A DNA stretch of 64,000 nt from the NCBI GenBank assembly GCA_013399115.1, contig VXAA01005174.1, positions 684 to 64,683 of the forward strand, written 5' to 3'. This document shows, one piece after another, positions 38,099-52,500 of the stretch (within the stretch, counting starts at the first letter, position 1; every line of letters starts with the position of its first letter). Origin of the DNA: Anseranas semipalmata (taxonomy: Eukaryota > Chordata > Aves > Anseriformes > Anseranatidae). The position numbers and the translations under genes are program-made. The notes under the pieces are model-generated. The model did not search any database. It had not been told where the DNA came from and saw only the letters and a list, made by a program, of their open reading frames with translations.

Positions 38099-40230
38099 AA
38101 TGGGGACTCTGTTTTTATCCAAGCTGCAGGCTCTCCATGGCCATATGTGCGGCGGCACGTCTGAAGGATATGTCTAAAACGCAGACATGATTTCAAGATT
38201 CCATTAGAGCACTTTCCTCCTGCCTGGGCTTGGCCAACGTATATCAGATTTGCTCTAATTATGATCTTTGAAATGAGCCCTGATGAGAGAAGTGGTATCT
38301 GAATTGCTCTGGTTGTATTTTTATATATATGAATCACCTACCGTTTGGAAAAAAGTTCAAACTCTTTCTCCAGCATTTTCAAACCTTCCTAATTACTTAT
38401 AAAAATCACCACCAAAATTAACAGGGAGGAAGGAAAAGGATGAAGATACTTTTATAATTAATACTGCACAGCCAAACACCAGGCACAACTGCGCTTTACG
38501 TACAGCTTTCATTACATCGCGTCACTACTGGCTACGGACCGCATCCAGGGGAGGGACGGATGTTCTGGCGATGGGGAACAGCCTTCTGCTGCCCAGCAGC
38601 AGGAGCCTGGGCCAGATTTGGGCAAGCCCGGCAGCGCCCTCACTCCTCTCCCAGCACACACACTTGGGAGGCAAGGCATTATTTATTATTCATATCCTAT
38701 TAGCTTTTAAATGCCTCAGCAGCAATCAGGACACATCGTACTAAGCCCTGCAATGATGCAGAGCAGTGGAGACCCCGCCCTAAAGCACTTTCCAATGTAA
38801 ATACATCAGACAGACAAGATTTATTTACTTTTCGCGATAACTCAGCCCTCAGCTCTCCGCAGACCAGGCACAGTTCTACGCAAATGTGTCTGAACTCTCA
38901 TTAAAGGTGTCTGACTCCCACAGACGGCAACTGCTCTTTCTCCAGTGAGCTTTCCTCCCTAGCAGCAGAACAAGCAAGTACCAGTTTTAAAGGCTTTTTA
39001 TTTATGTATTTATTCATTAAACATCTAGTTAGATCTGCAGCAATTTCAAATCAGCTGGTGGACACAAGCACTTCCCGCTGATCTGTACTGCATTTATTCC
39101 AGTTGTGGTGTGAAAGTTTGCACATTCCCGGTACTCATCTTCTAAAAATACTTAGCAGTCCTACAAGCACAGATAACGTAGTCATCTTAATTAACATTAA
39201 CTCAATGAATAATGTAAACAACTGCATAATCAAATGTCCAGACTTGATTCTCTCTCATTCATGCTATTAACAGTTTCCCATGACAAACAGTCCACATCTA
39301 AACCACACTGATAGAATAATATACGTCCTAATTAGACCACTTTATTAAATCAAATTGTGTTGCTCAGTACATCTGTGCAGGTTGCATGGCCTTCTATGTA
39401 AAATGATGATAAAGTCTCTCATTAAAGCACTTTTGACTGTTAGATTTCAGGGAGCATTATCTAAGAGGTTAAGTCCCATTCTTCTTCCCATTTTGGTGAT
39501 AAGGAATCTGAGACCATGCCTCAGAGACACCTCAGAGAAATCACTTGTATTAATCACCTCGGAGTCAAATGAAAAGAATTTGGCCTCTCAAGTCCTGTTC
39601 TAGAGGACAAAGTTTGATCTAATTAAGCAAGTATTATCCATAAAACAAACAAAGAAGCATGTGTTCCAGTAGAAGCCCCCATCATTCACCCCCATCACTG
39701 CTGCTCAGCGTTCTAGTGGGCGCAAATGGAAGTACATAGTCTTACAGCTGGTCTACTGTCAGAATGACACATTAGCAGAAGGATTTACAGACACGTTTGC
39801 TTATGAAATAAAGGTTTGCGTGTTCAGAAATGCAAATGTTTTCTCTGGTATGGGAGCTACACATCACAGAGAAAGCTGCTCCCTGAAAGCTGTGCAGAGC
39901 TCAACAACGTAGTTAGGATATCTGTGACTACTAAAGTTTGCCGCTTTCCTCCCCCTAAAATATTAGGAGAAACATCTATGAGAACTACAGCAAATACACA
40001 GCTGCCAGTATCTACAGCCGACAGCGACAGGCTGGTATAGCAGCTGCACTGACACCCTGAGCATCTCTTCAAAACAGTGGTAGAGCATTGCCATGAAAAA
40101 GAAGTGGGCACATTTACTTAGCCTTTGAGTGAGAATCAACATTTGCCTCACAGAGACAAACGCTGGCCCCAAGCAAAGCCCATTAGTGATTCACTAACGA
40201 TGGCAATTGGGTGAGGATTTTACTTCCAAA
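38099..40230. other. AT-rich DNA flanking the NUDT14 3' end
   Basis: AT-rich sequence with TTTATTTATGTATTTATT near 39,000. Part of it may be NUDT14 3' UTR if a distal poly(A) site is used. No other gene recognised. Confidence 0.5.
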
Positions 40231-40236
40231 TTTATT
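40231..40236 (-). promoter_or_regulatory. Candidate poly(A) signal for NUDT14
   Basis: This is the first AATAAA on the minus strand that is well clear of the stop codon (about 115 bases past it). No clear GT-rich downstream element follows. Another AATAAA at 39341-39346 would give a 3' UTR of about 1 kb, and more lie near 39,000. Which site is used cannot be decided from sequence alone. Confidence 0.35.
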
Positions 40237-40349
40237 TTGAGAAAGATTTGAGAACTCTGTGGTGAGTTGATCAAGGCAGGCAGACTTGCAGTTTTCTGTA
40301 CCCACAGAATCAGCAAGAAAGCTTCTCTTAAAATCACGGTGCTCTCATT

Positions 40350-40590
40350 TTATTTTTTTGGTAGCTTGGGTGCTATGTTGTTTTGGAACCACATGAAGCT
40401 GAAGATGACACCCATCGTCTTTGGGAGAGTCTCATCATAAGCAAATTTCATGGAGTCTTCTAAAGGTATTTCTACAACTTCAATCAGCTCTCCTTCTTCA
40501 GGCTGGCCACCTCCTTCACCAGTTCTCATCTGGTCTGTTACTTCTGCATAAAACAATGTCTGCCTAGAACCTGTCACACCAACACCAGAC
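40350..40590 (-). CDS. NUDT14: NUDT14 terminal coding exon
   Basis: This 241-bp coding part of the last exon follows a strong acceptor (CTTTTTTTCAG). Its first base completes the split Arg codon. It then encodes [11 protein letters not shown], a Glu/Gly-rich turn ([11 protein letters not shown]), [10 protein letters not shown] and [13 protein letters not shown], ending at TAA (40350-40352). This is the C-terminal strand and helix of the Nudix fold that closes the substrate pocket. Length and spacing match the human C-terminus, which reads [14 protein letters not shown] and PKTLGVIFG at the same places. The stop codon overlaps an A-rich AATAAA, but that is too close to the stop to be the poly(A) signal used. 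Confidence 0.96.
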
Positions 40591-43500
40591 CTGAAAAAAA
40601 GCAGAGAGGAAACTTTCCTTTAGATAGAAATAAGGTAGCTAGGAACCTGAAAACCTGGCTCCTTAACTTGCATCCCTAAGCAATGCCAAAATACGCCCTT
40701 ACCCTCTGTTAATGTAATTGATCACAAATTTCATGGTGAAATATCAACACTTTTGAATACAGATGCATATGAAATGGTTCTGTCTTCAAATATATTCTGC
40801 AACTTTGGGAAAATGTTACCTTGAGGGAAGATGATAATTTTCTTTTCTTTTTTTTTTTAATTGGTGAACAGTTGTTCTACATACATTGAAGTCAACAGAA
40901 GTTTTTTCAGTTTATCTTGGTGAGAACAGGACGGCACCATGACCCAGAGATCTACAAACAACAGAATGAAGCTCCTCAGTGTATCTGTATGCTATTATGC
41001 TACATTCGTTTACTTGTTTTTACACAAATGTTTAGATTTTTTACGTAAGAAGATTATGCCCATTCACAGCTGGAGTCCTCTGCTCGTGGAATGGATAGGT
41101 ACAAGAATAGAAAGGCAGCCTGAGAGTCTTTCTCTATCCTTCCTGAACTTTAGCCTTGACCCAAATGGACCACTCTAAGCATGCATGTATCTGAAGTAAT
41201 TCATTCTCCCCGCTAAATTTATTACAGTGGATTTAGTTGAAGATATTTTAGATTATGTAGTCTTTCTTCAGTTAGACCACTTGCTATGCATTATACTTCT
41301 TATTTGTTAATCCTCTATGTCCTTAGGACAATTTTCATTTAGATATTTTTAAATAAGGGATAAGTACATAATCCGCTCATTTAGTCCTTCCAAAAAAATA
41401 TTAATTGTAGTTGCAACTTCTTCATTTCATATGATTACAAGTGACTTTTCACATTGAAGCTGGATCCAAAGTTCACTGAAGCTATGAATCGGGCCTTAGG
41501 GAAAGCTGAAAAATTAGCCTCCAAATTATTACGCATGCAGAGGATTCTAAGATTTGTAGCAGTGTTATGATCTTAGAGTGTATATCCATGCTTACCCAAA
41601 ATCATCAGTCAACTAAGTCTCTCAGCTAATCCAAGATAAATCACACTTTATAGCAAGTGAATTATTTTCCTAAAACCANCATAAATCACACTCTATAGCA
41701 AGAATTCATCATTTGTCTCTCAATTTTCTAAGAATATTGACAATTATTTTGTTTGGACAACTAATAGTGGTCATTGAAGTTGGTTTCTTACATCAATATA
41801 CACCTTTTTTAAACAGAACAGGGAGTGAAAAAGTGAATTATTTTCCTAAAACCACTACCGACGCACTCTGTGACTTTGAGCAAGCCATTTCACCCCTCCA
41901 GGATCATTCCTCTATCTCTAAGAAGTGCTACAGAAACTTACGCATCTTTCACACTTCCAAGAACTCAGAATGAAGGCTATGTGATTTCTTTCATTCTGGG
42001 CTCATCGCTATATTTCAGCATTTGCAGTGCTTTTTTTTGATACACGCTTTAAGCCACAAAACATGACCCACTAGCATGCAGCAAGGGGCCAAGTCTTCCC
42101 GTTCTCTGCTGCTCTTACCAAAGCACACGGCCTTCTTCCTCAGTCAATCTGACTTAGTATTTACTTTCCCTAAGGACTTCCTTTCTGCAGCTACCGCTTT
42201 CAGTGCTTATATGCTATTATAAGGACCATCAAAGATGGTCTGCCACTAAAAAAGCCATCCGGGGCTGACAACCGTCTCCAGACTGTAGATGCCACCAGCA
42301 CTAGATCAAACATCTTCTCCCCCGTGCCACGCTCCCTCTTCCCTGCTCTAAGGGGAAGCTGCCTGGCAGAGTAATGCCGTTTGTCAGCCGTGCTGCCACT
42401 CATCCTGCCACGACTAAAGATCCAACCAGCAGACAGCACAACACAAACGCAGTCTTTGAAAGCAGCAGGAGTTGCACACTGGGCCCACCATGCTGGCTTA
42501 ATCATTCTAATCTCATTACAAAAGTAAGGTAGGCTCATCTTTCATCAAGTTGCTATCAGCAACCAGCTTGCAAAAGTTGGAATGCCATTTTTTATGCTAA
42601 TGTGCTATCGGTCCTCTTTCTGCTCTGAGGATGATGGCACACTTTACTACATTATCCTTGTGTTAAAATACAATATATTTTCTTGGTATTATCAAGCAAT
42701 AATATATAATGTTAAAGAACAACACTGGAAACACTGATTAAGAGCAAACAGATCCATTTCACAGTCCATCACTGCCATCCATTTATGCTCCAGTCATTTA
42801 GTGAGTGATCTGCCCCAGCTTATTCACCTTGTTATCTGTCACCGGCCACTGAACCATGTGCTACCCATTCCTCACTATCATAGTTCTGTCCATTGTAAGG
42901 AGCCTCACTGACAGTACACATTTTTTATGAAACAGTAGATTGTTTGTTCATTTTTTTTGCTCTTTTCCTTCTTTTCTTGTGTAAGGAAGCAGAAAGGATT
43001 TTATTTTTCTTCATCAGATGGAGAGCCAGATCTGTTTTTCGCTCTATAGTGATACTTTTTCTTCCATTGTTTCTTCAAGAATTGCATTTTTAGTAGTAAA
43101 ATAAACATATGAAGCCTGGGGTTCAGCAATTGTTCTTTGGTAATTGATACTAAGAAACAAAAAGCAAATGTTAATTTATACTGCAAAAATTCCAACACAA
43201 AGAATGCAGCTTGGTTGTCTCTACAGGTACTATAAAAAGGACAGAACTATGCATAATATATTTAATGTTATGCTATTTCTGATGAGTGTCAAATCTGAAA
43301 TTCATCTGGGGTGCCCCATCTGGAGAATGAAAATGCTCTTAAATTGACTTATACCCATGTCCTCTTGATATTATGTTAAGGTTATACACAAAAACCATAG
43401 ACACTATTTAAGAAGCCCTTCTATAAGAACTTTCTGGCTTGATTATTTACAGTATAATCTCCTGTTATACCACCTGTGACCATTTACTCATGAAATAGCT

Positions 43501-46500
43501 GCAGCTGTGGAAATCACAGGAGTTCACTTCACACACATCTTTTCTTTAAAGTAAAAGAAAACTGCTTCCTTAGTTGCTATACCTTAAGATTCAGCTTCTT
43601 CTCACTGTAGCTCAAACAGCACAGAGTGATTTCAATATGCTATTATTTCATTATGTTATTTACTCATATGACACTTCTAATAAATCAGTGTTTCTTAAGA
43701 ACTAAATACATTAAGAGTGGCTACTATATTGAGTACACTTTAAAAGATGAAAGCACTGGACATAGAAGTCTTTCCTTTGTTATGATGCCCAGAGTTACGG
43801 CTAGTTCAAGCGGCGTTTCTCCAAGTATACTGGCATATCATTTCCAATGGAAATGAATGAAAAATTTGCAACAACACATAATCAAGACAGCACATGGCCA
43901 CGTGTTCATCCTTTCTTAGTTGATTACCTACCTTTTTCTGGTGCAACTCTGCTGTGTGTTATGCATTAAAAAATAGTAAAAACTTCCCAATGAGCTATCA
44001 ATAAAATCAAAGAGTGCTGGTATTAATATTGATGCTATTCTATTCTACTTTTGCCCCCAAAACAGCACGCTTGATGTTTCTAAGACTACTTATAATCCCC
44101 TCACTATTTAGATCGGTAACTTTGGAGACTGGTGTATTACATTATTTACGTACACATTCAGTGCTTTTGGTGTCTAACTATTTCAATGTCTTCAGTAATA
44201 GGCTGACACAGGAACATATGTAAGATACAGGAATATACTGTAATTCATAAAAAATACCTTTTTATTTAATATTTCTTACTCTAAATACTCTGGCTTACTC
44301 CACCACTTAAACATTTTTGCATGGACCCATGTGGAATGACCTTTCCTAAATTAAACATTCTCCATTATTGCCTACTGCTGTCTTTCACACTTCCAGACTC
44401 TTATATATTCTTAGATTCTGCCTGTCCTTAGAAAACTGTCAACAAGGAAAACAACAAGGAAAAAAAAAAGTGCTATTGACTTGCAATTCATTTGTCTTAG
44501 TACCTTTGTTTTTTTATAGAAATGAAAAGTTAGCAGGTCTGTTACTTTGAAGCCAATCTAAGTCTCCATCTGGATGAAGTAATAAAGTGTTTTAAAATAT
44601 ACTTTTGAAAATGTGTATACATTTCAGCAGAGGGAGGAAGAGAGGGGAGAGGGAGATGGCGAGTCTGACTGCTAAAGAGGCACCAGGCTACAATTATGTT
44701 TTCAGTATGCTTTCACATTTATCTTGTCACTAGAAACTTCCTATGGTTTTGCACAATTATTTGCACTTTCTGAGCACTTTAAGGAACTTTGATATGCCTT
44801 TATTCTTGGTTATATTACTTTTTCTGCTACCTTCTTCCTCTATCCCAAGTCTGTGACATATGTTTTTCCTTTCCCTAGTATTTCACATTACAAATAAAAT
44901 GTGTTTGGTCTAAAATGAGTCACCTATTAACAGATTACAACTATATTCATTAGCTTTGCATCTGTGAAAATCACAGGGGTCAGCACACGTGAACTGCAAG
45001 AGATGAGTTTCACCCTGGGAAAACCACCCCCTGACAAAGGTGTCTCCCCTTCTAGCACAAGAGAGACCTGCTCTGGGGGAGGGCAAGCAGGGTCTGAACT
45101 CACAGCACTGGCCCACGCTGGGACTTCAAGGTTCAGTCTCACTCCACAGGCATAACACCGAGCTGCCCAGATCAGGCTTGGCATGGCTCATACTGATCCA
45201 GACCTACTACACCTGGCTTGACTTAGCTCATTGTTGCAGCTGTATTTTGATGTGTCTGTATGGTGCCTGACTCTCATTTACCACTGTGGGACAAATGCAA
45301 ATGATCTATACAAAACACAGCTCTGATTTCCTCATCTCTGTATCATGAGGATACTTTGAGAAGTTTATAGTTATTTCAATTAACAGCTACATGGCTGACA
45401 AAGACTCTTCACCAAATCATTAGGGCTTAAGCTCACAAACCCTGCAACTCCAAGAGAGAGAGACTTTTAAAACGAAAAGTCTCTTAGCACTAAACTTTAA
45501 GCATTGCTTCAGAGATGGCAAGAAACGTCTACTACCTTTGACAACAGCAAGTCTAAGAATGTAAGCATGTCAAACTGAGGATACCAAAGTGGTATGGTTT
45601 TCATCACAATAGTAACTTCAGCTTAAGTTTAACACATCAAAACAAGACTGTATGCTGCTGTCCCATATTTCCCTTCAAATAAAACACCCAAATACTGTGA
45701 TCAAAACATGCTATGGCTTTCAAACTCATGGGCAACACACTTGTAGGCAACAGCACAGCAGAGATGCAGTTTCTGCGGAATTACTGCAAAGTGCTTTTCC
45801 TCACCTCCTGCCCAGGGGTGGGACTGGCTGGCGGGACAAGGCTGTAATGAGAGTGTTTTATATCTACTTCCCCCTTAGACCAGGGAAAACACAAGAGACA
45901 GCTTGTCACTCCAATCTGTTTTTGAAGCACAGCAATAGCAGCTATCACAAAGTCTTTGTTTAGCTCTTCCCTTTCATCAAATATATGAGGAAATATGCAG
46001 CACATGAAACCGAGCTCACAAAATGGGACTTTTCACTCGTCAGGTCTAAGTTCATTAGCATAAAGATACATTACATATTTTGATTACAATTGGGTAGCAG
46101 AATCTTAGCGCTTTAAAAAATGTTTAGTAGTTCCCAAAAGCTACAAATGAGATTGAGTCCACCTTGTATGAGGGCCTATGCTCCGTAACAGAGTTTCTGC
46201 TTCAAATTCTGTGTGTACACACATACGCAGTTTCTGCTTCAAATTCTGGGTGTACATGCACATGCGCACATTTGTAAGCAGGGTCAAAATTCAAAGCATA
46301 TACTCAAGGTTAGCCTTCCCCTTTTCTCATGTCCAGGTACTCATCTATGCAAATCAATTTTTACATTCAATATTTTAATTTGAAGGAACAGACAAACATC
46401 TATGACAAAATAAATAGGATTTTATACTATGCTCCTCTGCTGAAATGTGGGGAACAAGTAAATTAACTTGTAATTGAGAAGATGTCTTAGTTAAACTGAG

Positions 46501-49500
46501 ATTTCTGACAAAGGGTAATTAAAAGCTAAATCTCTCATCTTTTAAGATTTAATAAATTATATAAACAACATTTATCTGCTCATATTAGCACAGAAATACA
46601 CTTTCTTTGTTTTAATCCGACATAGTTACTGTGAAATCCTTAAATGCAATATATCCATTTACAAAATGTAAACCATTTGGATACAGAATCTGGATATATA
46701 GTGAATATATAATTCATGTTTACAAATAAATGTGACGCAAATCTCTGTTATTTATGCTGAAATCAAGATCTATTTAGGCATGCAACATGTAAACTGATGA
46801 ACAGTGACATGCAGCTCCTATTGTCACTTCTTAGGACCTTTGTACAGTTCTGACATTATAAGCAGCAGGTGCAGGAAAAAAGCAGAGAAGTAATTAACAT
46901 AAAATTATATTACATTATGCCATCACCCAACAGGTGTACTAGCAGGTGATCTTTCTAATTATAATGCACTCCAGCATTTTCAAGGCCGTTATTCTTTCTG
47001 CATAATAACCTGTGAATACAAACAATTTTTACCTCATTGCACAGGGACTAATAGCCATAGCACGGTAATTGGAACATCCAATATTAATTCTATGAATACT
47101 CTCCTTTGTTGCATACCTTTGGAAAAACTTCAAATGTAGGAAGATTAAAGTACCTATGTTAATATAGTTAGGCCCTTAAACTAATCCATCTGAATTTTTT
47201 ACAGCAGGGCTGAGAACCTACAGATCCTATTGTATCCAATTCATATCCAAGAGTTTTGTGCAACCTGTGAGAGAAAATAAAGATGGAATGAAGGGGAAAG
47301 GAAGATGAACCAGAAGCTCCAAGCAACCTTCATCCTGATTGTCTGATATACTACTGAAGTCCAAATCATTTTATAAATACTCTTCAAGACGACCAAACAT
47401 TTTAAGAACTAGAAGAAAATACTGTAAGTTGCAATGACAATAATTATAACATATTTAGTAACAACAACATAATTAGTTACAACAACATATTTCTCTGCCC
47501 CTGTCTTGTAATGAAACAAGTCTCAAGGAAGATAGCTGGAAATATTTCAACCTAAGAAACTAACTTAAAGCTGAATTCCACATGGGATTCAAACTGAAAA
47601 CTGCTGGGATACGATGACAGAAAGAAAACTTGTTTTTATCTGATATATGAGTAAGGCTAGTTCTCTTTCAAAATTTTGCATTTAGAAAAACAAAACTGGA
47701 GGAAACCTCACAGATTTGTTTTAGAGTTTTTAAAAATGAACAATTTCACTGACAATCATTTTCATGAAGCCCCAGTTTACAATTACACTACCGCAGTATT
47801 AGCTTAATTTTATTATTGATCTAAACAGTTTCTTTACACCCATCGCACCTACCATCCATGCCACTTCTGACTGAAGCCATACACACAGTTGACTAGAACT
47901 CAACACAGCCCTAGGTGACAGAACTATCACGATGGAAAACAAAGCCTCCAAAAGTGGATTAGCTGCTGACAGGACAGAAAACAAACTTTTTGTAATGGCA
48001 AAATGAGGCTACTTACTGTGCGACAAACACAAAAGTAAGCAATTTGTGCAGCCATGCTGAGAAGAGAAAACTCACCACAAATGAAAAATGATGTGAATCA
48101 TTTTACAAAATGATTCCTGCCTCCATCTACACAGGTGAACCACATGCATTCAAATCCAGCTTCTGCTGGCATTATTCTGTCATAGGACCAGATATTTCTG
48201 ATTCTTCAAACTGTGAGTCCTCTGATCTCCTGCAACCAAGCCCCTGTTAATATATTTGTCTTTCTCTTGCTCTTCTTCAATCCAGTCACAGCATGCTGTC
48301 TCCTTGTTGCTGGAACAACTTGTTCCAAAGACTCTTGCACAACTGGCATAAATTCTTCAACTCCTGGCTTTCTCATTGACTCCAGATACTCTGTGGATCA
48401 TTCAAGGTAATTATGTCTGAGATCTGCTTAATTCGGTGCCTGACTTCTATCTGATTAGTATCATGTCACAGGAGCTTTGACAGAGCTTAAGAATGGAGTC
48501 CAACAACTCATTTGTACATCCTTTTGCAATACCTGTAGCAGTACAGTAGTTAACTTTTCCAGTTAGCTGAGAAACTTAAAAAATAAAAATAAAAAAATCC
48601 CCTAATAACACTGCTGCAGACCCTGGTAATAAATAAGAAGAAAATGCTATTTTCAGATTACCTTCAATCTTTACTGCACCTACTTCTTGAGAACAGAAAG
48701 CAGTTCTGCTTAACCATAGTCTAAGAACTTTCCACATTTCTTTAGAGAGAATTCCTCTCCACCACAACGAACATACTTTTCCTGAGTCCATTTAGTTTTC
48801 AGTCCATGTTCTTTCTCTGCATCGTTGCATCATTTCTTCTTCCCATTTATAATTGAGGAACTTCTATTCCATTTTTTCCCCCTGTCTAAGTTCTCTGTAT
48901 GCCTTCTGCATGTCCCTCCCCTTCTCAATCCATTAGCCACAGAACTGTATTTACCTTTCTAGCCAAAACTGTTTCTCCCTTTACATTTGATACGTCTTCT
49001 GCTTACCATATCCTTCTGTCAGATCTGCTTTTATTCAAGTCAGGCAATTTCCTTCTCATTACTATGATTCTAGAAATGGGTGTCATTAGGCACACAAGAC
49101 AACTCCTTGCTTTCAGACCAAAGGATGTATCACAGAAGCTCCTGCTTGTACGAAACCCTTCTCACTATACATGCAATTTTCAGCTTTTACCTACAAAAAT
49201 CTAATAGACTTAACTCATTAATTCTGAATTATATTTATATCAATATTTTTAAAGTGGCGTTTTTTGCATCAAGAACAACATCTAACAGATTTGTAAAGAA
49301 TATACCATGTGCAGTTAACCAATTCCAGCTATAACAGCTGGAATTGTCTTGCAGACAAAAGCAGCAACACAAACAATATAACTTCAATTTCTTAAGTCTT
49401 TGGACTCTATCTAATGTGACTGTTTCATTAAGGAGTTAGGAAATCATGATATAGTTAGAAACTGAAGAAACTGTGAAATTGCTACAAAACTAGTATGAAA

Positions 49501-52500
49501 ATGGTACTCATGGAGTGGATATCACTGTCAAATTGGAAATACACGCCAAACAGAATTCCACTGGGCACTGTCCTCTATTCAATATAATATAATATTTTGT
49601 TTTAGGACTTGCATGTTGGAAGAGTGACTACAGGCAGCAAAGCTGGGATGGATTATTTATGAGAAGCTAGAGATAAACACTGAAGTTCAAAATCATCCCA
49701 ACAACTTGGAGAATTGGTTTGAAAAATGGAATGCAACTCAGTAAAGACAAGTTCAAGGTTCTGTGCATAGGCAGGAATAACAAAAGCACACAGACAGACA
49801 GGACTGCATTCAAAGAATGACAGTGCAGTACTTCTGCAGAAAATAGTTTTGAGATAAGACAGGCATCGTAGACCAAAGTCAACAACATAATGCCACTGCA
49901 AAAGACATCGTACTACAGCATAGAAACAAAATCATTTGTAACACTAGGGAAATAATGATCCCACTCAACCTGAAACTGGTAAAGCCTGTTAAAATACTGT
50001 GTTCCACTTTGGGCACTATGTTCTTAAGAAAGAGGCAGACCAGATGGAGAGAAGGCAGAGGACAGCAGAAGGAATGATCAGACATCAAGAAAACATGGTC
50101 TATAGAGAAAGCTTAAATCAACTAAGATAGCTTTGCATAGACAAAAATAAAATCAAGAGGAGACATGTTCAAACAAATGCATGGAAGGCGCAGAAGTACT
50201 TCATGTCCACTGGGAACAGGGTAATAAATCACAGACTTGAAATGAAGAATGGGAAATTTAGACAAGATACGAGGAGAAACTTGTTTATGGTAGGGATAGT
50301 TAGACACTTCGAACAGAATGCTTGCAGAGGCTACAAAATGATCAGATTTTAAAGAAAGCACAGATGCACATTTGTCAGAAATGATTTAAATCCATCTGAG
50401 TCTGATCTTTGGAAGAAGAGCAGTCTAGACGAGATCCTCCCAAAACTTCTTCCAATTCCATTTGCTAAGGCTTTTCTCTGACCTGCTGCAATGGATCAAT
50501 TAATAATATACAGCTACTAGTACATGGATCACTGGGATAACAGATAATAATAGAAGAATTGCATGATGCATTGTAACTATTAATGACATGCATGTGCATT
50601 AATGTAACACTTTATGTCAATGTCTTTGTATTGACAGTCACAGCATGAAACAGCATAAACCATTTGGAAAAACCTGTTACACTTAGAAAAAGCCCTGAAA
50701 TTCTTATATGTAATATAGCCATTATGGAAAAAAATCCATAGGGGGGACCAATTATTTCCTGTCTTTGCATCAAATACAAGGATCAAACAGCCAGTCTTTG
50801 GCTGAAGGAAGAATAACAGGACACTGCTAATAGCAAGACTGTCACACTTAGAATCAAATTTTAATAAGAACACAGTAAGTCCAATAAAGAAACTGTAAAA
50901 ATTTCATCTTTGATGCTTCAACCTTCCACATTAATCTGAAAAAGTAAATACTATACAGGGCCTTTTGACTTCAGCATGGATCTCCTGGGCAGAAAGCAGT
51001 GCCCACATAGACAAAGCAGGATTGGGGGATTAACATATTAAGTGTCCTTTGCAAGGGTCTCAACAGAGAAAACTCCAATTGTATACTCTATTTGCAAGTC
51101 CCTGTGCAATTAAAAAAATCAACCTGTAAAATAAAAAGACATTTATCAACCAAAAATGTATGCTATTTTAGCAAGCTGAGAATCATTATTGTTGAGTCAA
51201 ACTTCTATACTGACAGCTGCAGAAATTATATTCTACTCTTCCTATTTTGTGGGTATGTATACACCTACATATATACAAGTACACGTGTACATATCTGTAT
51301 GCTACAGCCCATCAGTGTCACCTAACATATGAAATGCTATAGACAGCTTTCCCTCATAAATCTGGAAGGCATTTTTCCTTTTAGCAGAACAAACCCTTAA
51401 TCTAGTTTCAAGGAGTTGTAAGAGACAGCTCCTGTGATTCACCCCTCCCCTCAACAGAAGCACTGCTCGTTAATCCAGCAGGAAATAACATTTGCCAAGA
51501 TTGACAGCTGTGGATTTGTATTCAATTCCCAAATTAAAAACCAATGACAGGGTCTAGTTCAATGGAGATGTCACGTAAAATGAAGAAAGCAAAAAATCTT
51601 CTGCTTTCTCTGTAAAATACAAAGATACATACATTTTGGATAACAATACTAAAAGCTGGGAAGGAGATATAATGGGATTAAAGCTGTGTGCAAAGTTTCT
51701 CCTGAGTTTTTTTTTACCCCTTTTTTTTCCTGAAACAATTCACATTTTTGTATTTTTCCTCTTACTCCTAATATATGTTTTAAAACATGTTAGAAACCAT
51801 TTCAATAGCTATTTAAAATGCTGCAACAAATGTTCTGTAAAAATCTTCACAGTCAAATCAGCAAAATCTTAATATATAACATTAATTACCATTAAATTCA
51901 AAGAAGCATTATTTATGCCCTAAATATATGAACAGACCTAATGGCACAAGTTCTCATGCTTCTGTAAAGTCATTTAATAGAAAATCAGAGACCATCATGG
52001 GCAGCTTACATCTGAATAATAAGAATCAGAGGTGGAAAAAGCCTGACACAGTAAAGCCAGGCAGGTTTGTAGCACTGTAACAAACTGCTCTTAAGAGCCC
52101 AATGCAACTTTTTTCCATTTATAATAGTCTTTGCAATAAATCACAATAGTTTCATTCTTACTTGGAATTCCATCCTGTAATTATGAGTTTATCATTCCTT
52201 AATTCTCTATAAATACTCCTCTCACTTGCTGAAAATTACACCTTACACACAATTCCAGACATCCGTGTTTCTCCAACACATTGCTTAAACAAGGGAACAG
52301 GGAACATTAATTCACATTCAAGCCACTTCAGAAATCTGTGACGCAAGAAAATGTAGTGCTTTAACTTTCTGCTATTTACCTGTAAGAAGTGATCTTCCTT
52401 AGGTTTGCAACGGGAACACGATAGCCACACTCTTCTAAGATCTCCTCACATGCAATTTCTTCTAAAGAAAGGTCTGGTTTGTCTACAATGCCAGCACAGA

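Larger units (their letters stand above)
40591..52379 (-). other. NUDT14 intron between the Nudix-box exon and the terminal exon (11.8 kb)
   Basis: This is AT-rich intronic DNA with no other coding exon that I can support. It contains an undetermined base at 41,679 within a small rearranged duplication, a MIR-like relic (41,866-41,950), a possible cryptic terminal exon (43,044-43,149), a GC-richer patch at 44,950-45,250 of unknown origin, a 37-bp direct repeat (46,192), two short perfect hairpins (45,459 and 49,320) and an ancient sense-oriented CR1 (49.6-50.5 kb). Confidence 0.85.

Noticed and set aside
43001..43198. Lys-rich frame ending GSPSDEEK on the minus strand as a separate gene
   Set aside because: It opens inside intron sequence, starts with GTG, and its frame does not match the phase of the upstream NUDT14 exon. 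Only a low-confidence alternative exon in another frame is kept.
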